DNA of 64,000 bases. Origin: UBA4742 sp963734965. GTDB taxonomy: Bacteria; Actinomycetota; Acidimicrobiia; Acidimicrobiales; Acidimicrobilacustridaceae. Positions 1 through 8,462 of the stretch are shown in pieces. A program made the translations under genes and the position numbers. Position 1 is the first letter of the stretch, and every line of letters starts with the position of its first letter. The stretch covers positions 1,984,001 through 2,048,000 of the forward strand of contig CAVTJK010000003.1 in NCBI GenBank assembly GCA_963734965.1, in the 5' to 3' direction. The notes under the pieces are model-generated. The model saw nothing but the letters and a program-made list of their open reading frames with translations. It did no database searches and was not told the origin of the DNA.

Positions 1-975
1 ATGGCCCGCGTCTTCTCTGGCATCCAACCATCCGGATCGCTGCACCTCGGCAACCTGCTGGGCGCGATCCAGTACTGGGTGGCCCTGCAGCACGACGCCG
101 ACGCCCTCTACTGCGTGGTCGATCTGCACGCCCTGACGGTTCCGCAGGATCCGGCCGAGCTGCGGTCCGGCACCCTCGAGCTGACTCAGCTCCTCATCGC
201 CGCCGGCATCGACCCCGACCTCTCGACGCTGTTCGCCCAGAGCCACGTGCACGAGCACGCCGAGCTGGCCTGGATCATGCAGTGCACGGCCGCCTTCGGC
301 GAGCTGCGGCGGATGACCCAGTTCAAGGAGAAGTCCGAGAGCGCGGATTTCGTGTCGGCCGGTCTGTTCACCTACCCGGCGCTGATGGCGGCCGACATCC
401 TGCTGTATGACACCGATCGGGTCCCGGTCGGCGACGACCAGCGCCAGCACCTCGAGCTGACGCGCGACCTGGCCGAACGCTTCAACAGCCGCTACGGGTC
501 GACCTTCGTCGTCCCCGAGGCGTCGATCCCGCCGGTGGGGGCCCGCGTCATGGACCTGCAGCACCCCACCAACAAGATGTCCAAGTCGGCCGAGTCGCCC
601 CAGGGCCTGATCCTGGTGCTCGAGGACCCGGCCTCGGTCGCCAAGAAGATCAAGCGGGCGGTCACCGACACCGACGACGAGGTCCGGTTCGATCCGGTGG
701 CCAAGCCCGGCGTGTCCAACCTGCTGTCGATCCTCGGCGCGGCGACGGATCGCTCGCCCGAGGCCTGTGCCGAGGGCTACACCCGGTACGGGCCGCTCAA
801 GGCGGACACGGCCGATGCCGTCGTCGCCCTGCTCGAACCGATCCAGAAGCGCTACGCCGATCTCGCCGCCGACCCGACCGTCACCGCCACGTTGCTCGAC
901 CGTGGGGCCGACAAGGCGCGGGCGCTGGCCGCCCCGACCCTCGCCCGCGCCAAGCAGGCACTGGGTCTGCTCTGA
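1..975 (+). CDS. trpS: tryptophanyl-tRNA synthetase
   Basis: Charges tRNA(Trp) with tryptophan in the cytoplasm. The 324-residue protein is full length for a bacterial class I TrpRS. The HIGH-type signature SGSLHLGN lies at residues 11-18 and the KMSKS loop is intact near residue 192. The Rossmann catalytic core lies between them and a helical anticodon-binding domain follows. The window opens exactly on its ATG, so promoter and ribosome site cannot be seen. It ends four bases from the convergent DinB-type gene. Nothing is missing from the active site and the identity is firm. Confidence 0.97.
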   Translation: MARVFSGIQPSGSLHLGNLLGAIQYWVALQHDADALYCVVDLHALTVPQDPAELRSGTLELTQLLIAAGIDPDLSTLFAQSHVHEHAELAWIMQCTAAFGELRRMTQFKEKSESADFVSAGLFTYPALMAADILLYDTDRVPVGDDQRQHLELTRDLAERFNSRYGSTFVVPEASIPPVGARVMDLQHPTNKMSKSAESPQGLILVLEDPASVAKKIKRAVTDTDDEVRFDPVAKPGVSNLLSILGAATDRSPEACAEGYTRYGPLKADTADAVVALLEPIQKRYADLAADPTVTATLLDRGADKARALAAPTLARAKQALGLL

Positions 976-979
976 GCCA

Positions 980-1516
980 CTACCCCGTCACCTGGCGACG
1001 GACGTCGAGCAGGTGGTGGCGGGACTCGTGGACCGTGTGGACCGCCACCCAGGCGAGCGAGCGCTCGGCCGGCCTCGGGTAGTTGTAGACCACCAGGCGG
1101 TCGAGGTCGGCCGGGTCGAGGCGATCCAACACGTTGGCGAACAGGGCGGCCGCGTCGCTCAGCTGGCGGGCGACATCGTCGGGATCCTGATCGGCATAGC
1201 CGTCGTGGGCGACGCGCTCGTCGCGACCCATCGGCGCGAACGACGGGCTGTCGGTCCGCCGAGCCTCGAGCACGCGCTCGCGCTGGACCAACAGCACATC
1301 GCGCAGGTGGCAGGTGTATTCGAGCGGCGACCACGTCGCCGGCTCGCGGCGCGCACCTACGTCGCCATCGCCGTCGGCGAGCAGCACGAGGAGCTCGGCC
1401 ACGTTGGCCGTGATCTCGGCACCGGCCATGGGCGCGTCATCCAGGTCGTACTCGAACCCACATTCCTGGCAGCGGTCGAACCCCACGACGAGGACGCTAG
1501 ATCGGATCCAAGCCAT
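980..1516 (-). CDS. DinB-fold protein with N-terminal CxxC
   Basis: The 178-residue protein has the DinB / mycothiol-dependent-enzyme four-helix fold. TWSPLEYTCHLRD resembles the first metal-histidine helix, and HTVHESRHHLLDVRR near the C-terminus resembles the last metal-binding helix. The N-terminus adds CQECGFEYD, a CxxC pair that could bind zinc. Related actinobac­terial proteins are metal-dependent thiol transferases or detoxification enzymes, but no substrate can be read here. I start at the ATG at 1516 because the longer reading frame runs antisense through the VapBC genes. It is divergent from vapB. Confidence 0.72.
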   Translation of the reverse strand: MAWIRSSVLVVGFDRCQECGFEYDLDDAPMAGAEITANVAELLVLLADGDGDVGARREPATWSPLEYTCHLRDVLLVQRERVLEARRTDSPSFAPMGRDERVAHDGYADQDPDDVARQLSDAAALFANVLDRLDPADLDRLVVYNYPRPAERSLAWVAVHTVHESRHHLLDVRRQVTG

Positions 1517-1532
1517 CCGATCGCCGATTCGA

Positions 1533-1571
1533 GTGTACGTGTACACCATCTGGTGTAGTGATGTGTACGCT
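1533..1571 (+). promoter_or_regulatory. vapBC operator and leaderless promoter
   Basis: A perfect 7-2-7 palindrome, TACACCA-TC-TGGTGTA, occupies 1542-1557. It is flanked by repeats of GTGTAC at 1533-1538, 1539-1544 and 1563-1568. A -10-like TACGCT (1566-1571) lies six bases before the vapB GTG, and there is no Shine-Dalgarno sequence. Toxin-antitoxin operons are normally repressed by the VapBC complex binding such palindromes, so this is the expected autoregulatory site. Binding is inferred. Confidence 0.6.
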
Positions 1572-1577
1572 GGCCCG

Positions 1578-1793
1578 GTGAGCCGCACGAACATCGACAT
1601 CCCTGACGACCTCCTCGAGCAGGCCATGCGGATGTACCAGCTCGAGACCAAACGGGAAGCCGTCGTTCTGGCGCTGAAGACGCTGGTCGGAGGCGATCCG
1701 ATGACGCGAGACGAGCTGTTGGCGATGCGAGGGTCGGGATTCGACATCGATCTCGACGTTCTGCGGCCGGGTTGGGCACCTCCGGACCTGTGA
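1578..1793 (+). CDS. vapB: VapB-family antitoxin
   Basis: The 71-residue protein begins SRTNIDIPDDLLEQAM, a ribbon-helix-helix DNA-binding start. The helix that follows (TKREAVVLALKTLV) is typical of the VapB/DUF2191 class. The C-terminal part, ending DVLRPGWAPPDL, would wrap the toxin. I chose the GTG at 1578 because it lies six bases after a TANNNT hexamer and starts the family-like sequence directly. Its TGA overlaps the vapC GTG (GTGA), giving the translational coupling usual for type II toxin-antitoxin pairs. Confidence 0.82.
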   Translation: MSRTNIDIPDDLLEQAMRMYQLETKREAVVLALKTLVGGDPMTRDELLAMRGSGFDIDLDVLRPGWAPPDL

Positions 1794-2188
1794 CGCTCGT
1801 CGACACCTCGGCGTGGATCTCGTTCACGCGAGCGGACGGATCGGACGCCGATCGGAGTCTGACCTCGCTCATCGAACGCGAGGAGGAGCTCTTCACCACC
1901 GACATCGTCGCCCTCGAACTGCTGGCCGGAGCCCGAGACGCCCGGCATCTGGCCCAGCTGCGCCAGATGCTCGGCTCGGCTACCTCGCTCGGTCTCGCCC
2001 CCGGCATCGACGCCGAGCAGGCAGCCGACATCTACCGAAGGTGCCGCCGTGGGGGCGAGACGCCGCGCCAGCTCACCGATTGCCTCATCGCCGCGGTAGC
2101 CATCCGCAACGATCTGCCTGTGCTCCACAACGATCGCGACTTCGAGACCATCGCTCGCCACACCGAGCTCCGGACCCTCACTGGTTGA
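1790..2188 (+). CDS. vapC: VapC-type PIN-domain ribonuclease toxin
   Basis: The 132-residue PIN-domain protein is a probable Mg2+-dependent endoribonuclease held inactive by VapB. The acidic site is visible: Asp in the N-terminal LVDTSAW, Glu in ALELLAG, Asp in TDCLIAAVA and Asp in LHNDRDFETIA. The GTG at 1790 overlaps the antitoxin stop and puts the first catalytic Asp at the usual distance from the N-terminus. A TTG at 1772 would add six residues. All catalytic acids are present, so the toxin looks functional. The RNA target cannot be inferred. Confidence 0.87.
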   Translation: MTLVDTSAWISFTRADGSDADRSLTSLIEREEELFTTDIVALELLAGARDARHLAQLRQMLGSATSLGLAPGIDAEQAADIYRRCRRGGETPRQLTDCLIAAVAIRNDLPVLHNDRDFETIARHTELRTLTG

Positions 2189-2231
2189 TCGACGACGGCG
2201 ACGCCACGTCGATCCGCCGGCACCCGGCTGC

Positions 2232-2756
2232 TCAGTCGTCGTCCGCGGCGGACAGCGCCGAGGCGATGGCCGGATCGATCGTCCACTCGTCGGCCGGCAG
2301 ATGGTGTTGGCGCGCCCACGCCTCGGTCAGCGGATCGCTGCCGGCCATGCCGAGCAGATCGCCGCCGAGCTTGGGGTGCTGGAGGTACAGGCCCACCCGG
2401 CGCGTGAAGCCGCGGGTGCGCGTCCAGTTCTTGATGGTCTCGGGATCGCGACCGACCGCCGCCCCCGACAGGGTCGCGATCACGCGCCCGTAGGTCCCGA
2501 GCCCGGACTGGGTCTTGCCGACATCGTGAAGCAAGGCCGCGGCCAGCACCGGCGGGGTGGCTTCATGGCCGAGCGTCCGCTCGACGCGGCGGGCCACGAC
2601 GACCGAGTGCCGCCGATCGGGACCGGGCATCTCGCGCCACAGCTCCAGCTCGAGCGGCGTCAACTGCTCGGTGACCCAGGCGACCTCGCTCCGGGGCGGG
2701 CCCCCGGGCCGGAGCGACCCGAAGAACCGCTTGGTCAGATGGCCGACGTGCGCCAC
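2232..2756 (-). CDS. HD-domain metal-dependent phosphohydrolase
   Basis: The 174-residue soluble protein has an HD fold. His50 (DRRHSVVVA) and the His77-Asp78 doublet in LLHDVGKT supply the metal ligands, and RQHHLP lies further on. Single HD-domain proteins of this size are phosphohydrolases on nucleotides or related phosphates, and the substrate is not evident here. It starts with GTG four bases beyond the stop of the zinc-finger gene upstream, so the two are probably cotranscribed. It converges on vapC. Confidence 0.78.
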   Translation of the reverse strand: MAHVGHLTKRFFGSLRPGGPPRSEVAWVTEQLTPLELELWREMPGPDRRHSVVVARRVERTLGHEATPPVLAAALLHDVGKTQSGLGTYGRVIATLSGAAVGRDPETIKNWTRTRGFTRRVGLYLQHPKLGGDLLGMAGSDPLTEAWARQHHLPADEWTIDPAIASALSAADDD

Positions 2757-2759
2757 GGC

Positions 2760-3137
2760 TCAGCCGGCATGGGCGATGCAGAAGCGAGTGGCCGGCATGG
2801 CCTCGAGCCGGGCGTCACCGATCGACTCGCCGCACACCTCGCACAAGCCGTAGCTGCCGCTGTCGAGCTTGTCGAGGGCCTTCTGGACGTCGTCGAGCTG
2901 CTCACGCAGCTTGTTGGCCAACACCATGCTCTCGCCCTGCTCGGCCGCCACCTGACCGCTGTCGGCGAAGTTCTCGTCGTGGTTCTCGGCCGGATCACCG
3001 ACGTGCAGATCGTCGAGCTGGGTCGCCAGCTGATCCTGCTCGGAGCGCAGCTCGACCCTGAGCGCGGCCACCTCGGTCGCGTCGATGGCCTCCACAGGCC
3101 CGCTTGGCTCGGGCCCCAGCCCAGTGTCCTTGCTCAC
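2760..3137 (-). CDS. DksA/TraR-type zinc-finger protein
   Basis: The 125-residue protein has a coiled-coil N-terminal half and a C-terminal DksA/TraR zinc finger. The coiled coil contains the acidic DENFADSGQVAAEQGE stretch that sits near the polymerase secondary channel in this family. The finger reads C99-EV-C102, then C120-IA-H123, so the fourth ligand is His instead of the usual Cys. The family modulates RNA polymerase initiation. The start is the GTG at 3137, six bases after TACCCT, with no Shine-Dalgarno site. Confidence 0.83.
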   Translation of the reverse strand: MSKDTGLGPEPSGPVEAIDATEVAALRVELRSEQDQLATQLDDLHVGDPAENHDENFADSGQVAAEQGESMVLANKLREQLDDVQKALDKLDSGSYGLCEVCGESIGDARLEAMPATRFCIAHAG

Positions 3138-3149
3138 GGCGCCAGGGTA
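3138..3149 (-). promoter_or_regulatory. leaderless -10 box before the DksA/TraR-type gene
   Basis: On the minus strand TACCCT (3149-3144) is followed by six bases and then the GTG start. There is no purine-rich ribosome site in between. The spacing would put the transcription start on or next to the start codon. Confidence 0.45.
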
Positions 3150-3174
3150 GCCAATCGTCGGCCTGCTGGTGCCT

Positions 3175-3214
3175 CCTAGGGCCGTCCGGCGGCCCAGCGG
3201 TGGAGGGCCCTAGG
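3175..3214 (-). terminator. long inverted repeat after the VOC gene
   Basis: Nine-base perfect arms CCTAGGGCC (3175-3183) and GGCCCTAGG (3206-3214) enclose a 22-base GC-rich loop. The right arm contains the stop codon of the VOC gene. Its place between two leftward genes suits a terminator or RNA-stabilising hairpin. There is no clear U tract, so the function is inferred. Confidence 0.35.
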
Positions 3215-3617
3215 CGCCCGGATCGTGGAACAGCTCGAGTTGGATGTTGTCGGGATCGCGGAACACGAGCACCGCCGCCCCCGGGATCGAGTTGGCGGCG
3301 GCGATCGGCGAGTGGACGACACCGAGCTCGGTCAGCCGAGCGGCCCAGGCGTCGAGCTCGTCGCGGCCGGTCACCGAGAAGGCCAGATGATCGAGGCCGA
3401 CACGCGTCTCGTCGAAGGGGCTGTGGTCGCCCGAACGATGCTCGGTGAGCCCGACGCGCACCCCGAGACCGTCGTGGCCGAGGAACACCTTGCGACGCGT
3501 CCCGTCCGGGGACTCGTACTGGTCCACCCGGCGGAACCCGAGGACGTCCTCGTACCAGATGGCGCTGGCCTCGACGTCACGGACGGTGAGGCCGAAGTGG
3601 TGCAGCGGGCCGATCAC
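3210..3617 (-). CDS. VOC-superfamily (glyoxalase-like) protein
   Basis: The 135-residue protein has two beta-alpha-beta-beta-beta modules. Candidate metal ligands are His in LHHFGLTV, His in GLDHLAFSV and Glu in NIQLELFHD, the pattern of glyoxalase I and bleomycin-resistance folds. The start GTG overlaps the xerD stop (GTGA), so translation is probably coupled. Members act on many small molecules and I cannot name this one's substrate. Confidence 0.78.
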   Translation of the reverse strand: MIGPLHHFGLTVRDVEASAIWYEDVLGFRRVDQYESPDGTRRKVFLGHDGLGVRVGLTEHRSGDHSPFDETRVGLDHLAFSVTGRDELDAWAARLTELGVVHSPIAAANSIPGAAVLVFRDPDNIQLELFHDPGA

Positions 3618-4565
3618 GTGGGGTCCCCAGGTGGTCCGGAGGCCCGCGGGTGGGCCGACCGGTACACCGACCAGATCCGCTCGGTCGAGACCAGCGTGTA
3701 CACCTGCGTGGTGCTGAGCGAGGCGTGACCGAGCAGCTCCTGGACCACGCGGATGTCGGCCCCGTGGTCGAGCATGTGGGTTGCGCACGAGTGCCGGAGG
3801 ACATGGGGGCTGAGATGGTCGCCGAGCCCGCAGCGATCGCCGTAGCGCCGCACGATCTGCCAGGCGCCCTGGCGCGAGAGCCGGCTGCCGCGGCGGTTGA
3901 GGAAGACGGCCTCGGCGTCGCCGCGTCGAGCCCACCGCTCGGGCACGAGCTCGTCGCGCCCGGGGACCGACAGGTATTCGCCCAGCGCTTCGTTGGCCAG
4001 GCGACCGAGGGGCACGATCCGCTCCTTCGAACCCTTGCCCATTGCCCGCAGCAACGAGCCGTCGAGATCGAGATCGGACAAGGACAGGCCCACCAGCTCG
4101 GAGATGCGCAGGCCGGTCCCGTAGAGGACCTCGAGGATCGCCCGGTCCCGCCGGGCCAGGGCATCGTCACCGGTCACGGCGTCGATGAGCGTCGTGACCT
4201 CGGTCTCGCTCAACGGCTTGGGCAGACCCTTGGGCACCTTCGGTTGTTCCAGCCCGGCCCCGGGATCGGCCGAGGCCATCCCCTCCTCGACGAGGAACCG
4301 GTGCAGCGACCGGACGACGACCAGTGCCCGCGCCACCGACGACGCCGCCTTGCCCGAGGCGCGCGAAGGCCGTCACGTAGTCGCCGAGATCGGCTTCGCC
4401 GACGGCGTCGAGCGCGAGGTGACGCTGGGCCAGCCAGGCGCTGTAGGCGGTGAGGTCGCGGCGGTAGGCGGCGACGGTGTTGGGGGCCCGGCCCCGCTCG
4501 GCCGACAGCCAGGTCAGGTACTCCTCGACCTCGATCGGGGTCCGAGGAGGGGGGTCAACGCCCAA
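3614..4565 (-). CDS. xerD: tyrosine recombinase XerD (one apparent frameshift)
   Basis: Site-specific recombinase that resolves chromosome dimers at dif. The reconstructed length is 316 residues. The SAM-like core-binding domain runs from IEVEEYLTWLSAERG to about YVTAFA. The catalytic domain has the Arg in TGLRISEL, Lys in KGSKERIVPL, His-x-x-Arg in PHVLRHSCATH, His in LLGHASLSTTQ and the nucleophilic Tyr in VYTLV. As written the frame breaks at about 4361, where GCG[C]GCC carries one surplus base. Every catalytic residue is intact on the 3' side. The TTG start at 4565 overlaps the end of the NUDIX gene. The pyrG-NUDIX-xerD order matches M. tuberculosis. Confidence 0.85.
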
Positions 4566-5109
4566 GGCGACGCAGGGTGAGGGTCAGTCCGATGATCGAC
4601 TTGGCGTCGGTCAGCTCGCCCGCCGCGATCAGGCCAGGGACGTCGTCGATCGAGATCTCCTCGATCGTCATGTGCTCTTCCTCGATCCCCTGGCGCGAGG
4701 TCGTGTCAGGTCCCACGTCGGTGGCCAGATAGATCATCACGCGCTCGTCGCACCATCCCGCGGTGTTGTCGACTGCGCACAGAAGCTCGAGTGAACCCGC
4801 CCGCCGGCCCACCTCCTCGGCCAGCTCGCGGGCGGCTGTCCGCTCAGGCGGTTCGCCGCTGACGTCACGGACCCCGGCGGGGATCTCGAGCAGCCACCGA
4901 TCGAGCGGCGCCCGGTACTGGCGGACGAGCACGACCTGATCGTGGTCGACCAGCGGCACGACCGCCACGGCGCCAGGGTGGTGGACGAGGTCGCGTTCGA
5001 AGGTCTGCCCCTCAGGATCGCGAAACGTCCCGATGGCGACGCTGAACAACCCGCCTCGGTAGACCTCGCGCTCAGAGACGCGCGCGAACCCCGAAACGGG
5101 CTCGCTCAC
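4555..5109 (-). CDS. NUDIX hydrolase, ADP-ribose pyrophosphatase type
   Basis: The 184-residue protein probably cleaves ADP-ribose or a related nucleoside diphosphate sugar. The Nudix box is GEPPERTAARELAEEVG. It has one extra residue in the first loop compared with the canonical spacing, as I recall for the mycobacterial homologue between pyrG and xerD. EIPAG precedes it, as in ADP-ribose pyrophosphatases. The GTG start at 5109 overlaps the pyrG TGA (GTGA). It sits between pyrG and xerD and is probably translated from the same message. Confidence 0.87.
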   Translation of the reverse strand: MSEPVSGFARVSEREVYRGGLFSVAIGTFRDPEGQTFERDLVHHPGAVAVVPLVDHDQVVLVRQYRAPLDRWLLEIPAGVRDVSGEPPERTAARELAEEVGRRAGSLELLCAVDNTAGWCDERVMIYLATDVGPDTTSRQGIEEEHMTIEEISIDDVPGLIAAGELTDAKSIIGLTLTLRRLGR

Positions 5110-6755
5110 GAAGCGGCGGCGGTTTCGCGGTCGAGCTGGATGATGCGCGGGTTGCGGCCCTCGGCCCGCGCCAGAGATGCGGCGATGAGCTCGCGGAACA
5201 GCGGGGCGGGCCGGTTGGGCCGGCTCTTGAACTCGGGGTGGGCCTGGGTCCCGACCCAGAACGGATGCGAGGCCAGCTCGATGAACTCGACCAGTCGGCC
5301 GTCGGGCGAGGAACCCGAGCACACGAAGTCGGTCTCGTCGAAGCGGCTGCGGAACTTCGGGTTGAACTCGTAGCGGTGACGGTGACGCTCGGACACGACC
5401 TCTTCGCCATAGGTCAGGGCGACCTTCGAGCCGGGAACCAACTTGGCCACGTAGGCACCGAGGCGCATCGTGCCGCCCATGTCGGTGATGTCGCGCTGCG
5501 AATCCATGAGGTCGATGACCGGATAGGGGGTCTGGGCGTCGAACTCGCTCGAGTTGGCCCCCGCCATGCCCAACACGTTGCGGGCGAAGTCGACGGTCAT
5601 CACGTGCATCCCCAGGCAGAGCCCGAGGCAGGGCACGTCGTTCTCGCGGGCGTAGCCGGCGGCGGCGATCTTGCCCTCGATCCCCCGCTCGCCGAAGCCG
5701 CCCGGGATGACGATGCCGTCGAGATCGCGGAGGCGCCCGTCGGCCAGCAGGCCCTCGACCTCCTCGGCCTGGATCAACTCGATCTCGACGGCGGCGCCGT
5801 GGTGGAAGCCCGCGTGCTTGAGCGACTCGATCACCGAGAGATAGGCATCGGGCAGGCTCACGTACTTGCCGATGATGCCGACCCGCACCGGATCGACGGC
5901 CGTCTCGATCCGGTCGATCATGATCTCCCACTCGGACAGGTCGATGTCGCGACCGTCGAGCTGGAGGATCTTGCACACCTCGATGTCGAGCCCCTCCTCG
6001 TGCAGCACGAGCGGGATCTCATAGAGGCTGCGAGCGTCAGCGGCGTTGACCACCGCGGCCACCGGCACGTCGCACAGGTTCGAGATCTTGCGCTTGAGAT
6101 CGTTCGAGATGGGCGACTCGCTGCGACAGACGATGGCATCGGGCTGGATGCCTCGGCTGCGCAGCTCGGTGACCGAGTGCTGCGTCGGCTTGGTCTTCTG
6201 CTCGCCCGACGGGCCGATGAACGGTACGAGCGTCACGTGCACGTAGCACACGTTCTCGCGTCCGACGTCGAGGCGGAACTGCCGGATGGCCTCGAGGAAC
6301 GGCAGGATCTCGATGTCGCCGACGGTGCCGCCCACTTCGGTGATGACGACGTCGACGTCGTCACCGTCGAGGCGGGTGATGCGCCGCTTGATCTCGTCGG
6401 TGATGTGGGGGATGACCTGGACGGTGCGGCCCAGGTAGTCGCCGCGGCGCTCCGCGGCGAGCACGGCCGAGTAGATCGAGCCGGTCGTGGCGTTCGAGTC
6501 CTTGGACAGGGCCTCGTCGATGAAGCGCTCGTAGTGGCCCAGGTCGAGATCGGTCTCGCCGCCGTCGTCGGTGACGTACACCTCGCCGTGCTCGAAGGGG
6601 TTCATCGTGCCGGGATCGAGGTTGATGTACGGGTCGAGCTTCTGCATCGTGACGCGCAGGCCACGGGACTTCAACAGGCGACCCAGGGACGACGCGGTGA
6701 GGCCCTTACCGAGGGAGCTCGCCACACCTCCGGTCACGAAGATGTGCTTCGACAC
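5106..6755 (-). CDS. pyrG: CTP synthase
   Basis: Makes CTP from UTP, ATP and glutamine. The 549-residue protein is full length. The amidoligase domain opens with KHIFVTGGVASSLGKG. The C-terminal glutamine amidotransferase domain has its nucleophile in CLGLCLGMH and the His/Glu pair in GTQAHPEF. The GTG at 6755 follows an AGGAGG site by nine bases, one of the strongest ribosome sites in the window. It heads the pyrG-NUDIX-xerD-VOC run, in which neighbouring genes overlap. Confidence 0.98.
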   Translation of the reverse strand: MSKHIFVTGGVASSLGKGLTASSLGRLLKSRGLRVTMQKLDPYINLDPGTMNPFEHGEVYVTDDGGETDLDLGHYERFIDEALSKDSNATTGSIYSAVLAAERRGDYLGRTVQVIPHITDEIKRRITRLDGDDVDVVITEVGGTVGDIEILPFLEAIRQFRLDVGRENVCYVHVTLVPFIGPSGEQKTKPTQHSVTELRSRGIQPDAIVCRSESPISNDLKRKISNLCDVPVAAVVNAADARSLYEIPLVLHEEGLDIEVCKILQLDGRDIDLSEWEIMIDRIETAVDPVRVGIIGKYVSLPDAYLSVIESLKHAGFHHGAAVEIELIQAEEVEGLLADGRLRDLDGIVIPGGFGERGIEGKIAAAGYARENDVPCLGLCLGMHVMTVDFARNVLGMAGANSSEFDAQTPYPVIDLMDSQRDITDMGGTMRLGAYVAKLVPGSKVALTYGEEVVSERHRHRYEFNPKFRSRFDETDFVCSGSSPDGRLVEFIELASHPFWVGTQAHPEFKSRPNRPAPLFRELIAASLARAEGRNPRIIQLDRETAAAS

Positions 6756-6763
6756 TGCTCGCT

Positions 6764-6770
6764 TCCTCCT
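6764..6770 (-). promoter_or_regulatory. strong ribosome binding site of pyrG
   Basis: AGGAGGA on the minus strand, nine bases before the GTG start. It decides the start codon and contrasts with the many leaderless starts in this window. Confidence 0.8.
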
Positions 6771-6853
6771 AGGCCGTCGGATATCTCGACGGACTCTCAC
6801 CGTAGCGCGCCGGGCGCGAGGTGCGGTGCATCGACCTCGCGCCTGACACCGCG

Positions 6854-8437
6854 CTAGCGGCCGGCGCGTCGAGATCCCGCCAGCAGCTCGGACGCGTGAC
6901 GACGGGCCGTGGCGCTGTCCGGTGAGCCCGACAGCATCCGGGCCACCTCGATCTCCCGGGCCTCGGCGTCGAGGACGAGCGCCTCGGTGTAGGTCGCGTC
7001 GTCCCCCTCGGTCTTGGTGATCCCGACCTGGACATCGGCCCACGCCGCCACCTGCGGAAGGTGGGTGACGACCAGCACCTGGTGATCCGTCGCCAACGAC
7101 GCCAGCGCCCGGCCCACGGCAGTGGCCGCCGTCCCGCCGATCCCGGCGTCGACCTCGTCGAACACCAGCGTGGGCGGCGCCTCGGACAGCACGAGCCGCA
7201 GCGCCAACATCGAGCGGGCCAGCTCACCCCCCGACGCCACCCGGCTGAGCGGGAGCGGCGGGCTGCCGGCATTGGCCGCCAGCAGATAGGCCACCTCGTC
7301 ACCCGGGTCGTCTCCCACGTCGACCTCGACCAGCGCCTTGGGCATGGCCAGCTCGACGAGGTGCGCCTGAGTGGCCGCCGCCAGGCGCGGCGCCGCCTCG
7401 CGCCGGGCCGCGCCGACGGCCCGTTCGGCCACCGCAACCTGGGCCAGCACCTCGACCCGGCGGGCATCGAGCTCGGCGGCCAGGCGATCGCGATCGGTCA
7501 GCGCCGCCAGGCGCGCCGCCGTCTCGCCGTGGAAGGCGATCACGTCGGCCAGGGTGTCGCCGTACTTGCGCCGCAGCTCGCTCAGCTGACGCCGGCGCTG
7601 CTGCACCTCGGCCAGCCGAGCCGGGTCGTCCTCGATCGACTCGCCCACGGTCCGCACCGTGCTGGCGACATCGCTGACATCGGCGGCCAGGCTGCGCAGG
7701 CGATCGACCAGTTCGGCGAACGGGGCGCGCCCATCGAGGGCGGCGAGCGCCACGGCCAGACCGCTCACGGCACCCTCGTCGGCATCGAGCGCCCCAAGCG
7801 CAATCTGCGCCGCCTCACGGTGAGCCAGGGCGTCGGCCAGTGTGGCCTCGACCACCTCGAGCTTCTCGTCTTCGTCCGGATCGCCGAGGCCGGCCTGGTC
7901 GATCTCGTCCACCTGGAAGCGCAAGAGGTCGACCTCGCGCGCTCGGGCCCGCTCGTCGCCGCCCAGCTCGGCCAGCTCGCGGTCGACGGCCTGCAGCTCC
8001 TTTCGAGCGCTCGACAGAGGCTCGAGGTCGATGCCACCGAAGCGATCCAATGCGTCGCGTTGCAGCGCCGGCGACAGCAGGGACTGGTGGTCGTGCTGGC
8101 CGTGCAGGTCGACCATGGCCCGCCCCAGCTCAGCGAGCGTCGACGCCGTGGCCAACCGTCCGTCGACGTAGGCCCGCGACCGCCCGGCCGCCGACACGAC
8201 CCGGCGGACGACCACCTCGACATCGTCGAGCTCGAAGCGGCCCTCGACCACCGCTTCGGTCGCGCCGTGACGGACCATCGTGGCCTCGGCGCGCCCGCCC
8301 ACCAGCAGCTCGATGGCCCCGACGATCAGGGTCTTGCCGGCTCCGGTCTCGCCCGTGACCGCGGTCATCCCCGGGCCGAGCACGAGCGCCAGCTCGGAGA
8401 TCACCCCGAGATCGGTGACGGCCAGCTCGATCAGCAT
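6854..8437 (-). CDS. recN: DNA repair protein RecN
   Basis: SMC-like ATPase of double-strand break repair, 527 residues. Walker A is GETGAGKT at residues 29-36. A long alternating coiled-coil region fills the middle. The ABC signature VASGGELARSM and Walker B TLVFDEVDAGIGG lie in the C-terminal third, followed by the H-loop VVTHLPQVA. It is slightly shorter than many RecN proteins but all motifs are intact. The gene starts 26 bases after nadK and belongs to the tlyA-nadK-recN cluster conserved in Actinobacteria. Confidence 0.96.
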   Translation of the reverse strand: MLIELAVTDLGVISELALVLGPGMTAVTGETGAGKTLIVGAIELLVGGRAEATMVRHGATEAVVEGRFELDDVEVVVRRVVSAAGRSRAYVDGRLATASTLAELGRAMVDLHGQHDHQSLLSPALQRDALDRFGGIDLEPLSSARKELQAVDRELAELGGDERARAREVDLLRFQVDEIDQAGLGDPDEDEKLEVVEATLADALAHREAAQIALGALDADEGAVSGLAVALAALDGRAPFAELVDRLRSLAADVSDVASTVRTVGESIEDDPARLAEVQQRRRQLSELRRKYGDTLADVIAFHGETAARLAALTDRDRLAAELDARRVEVLAQVAVAERAVGAARREAAPRLAAATQAHLVELAMPKALVEVDVGDDPGDEVAYLLAANAGSPPLPLSRVASGGELARSMLALRLVLSEAPPTLVFDEVDAGIGGTAATAVGRALASLATDHQVLVVTHLPQVAAWADVQVGITKTEGDDATYTEALVLDAEAREIEVARMLSGSPDSATARRHASELLAGSRRAGR

Positions 8438-8462
8438 CGGCGGGTCGGGAGGGTGCCGGGGA

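Noticed and set aside
5238..6857. A 539-codon plus-strand frame opposite pyrG
   Set aside because: Antisense shadow of pyrG. The lack of stops comes from third-position GC bias.
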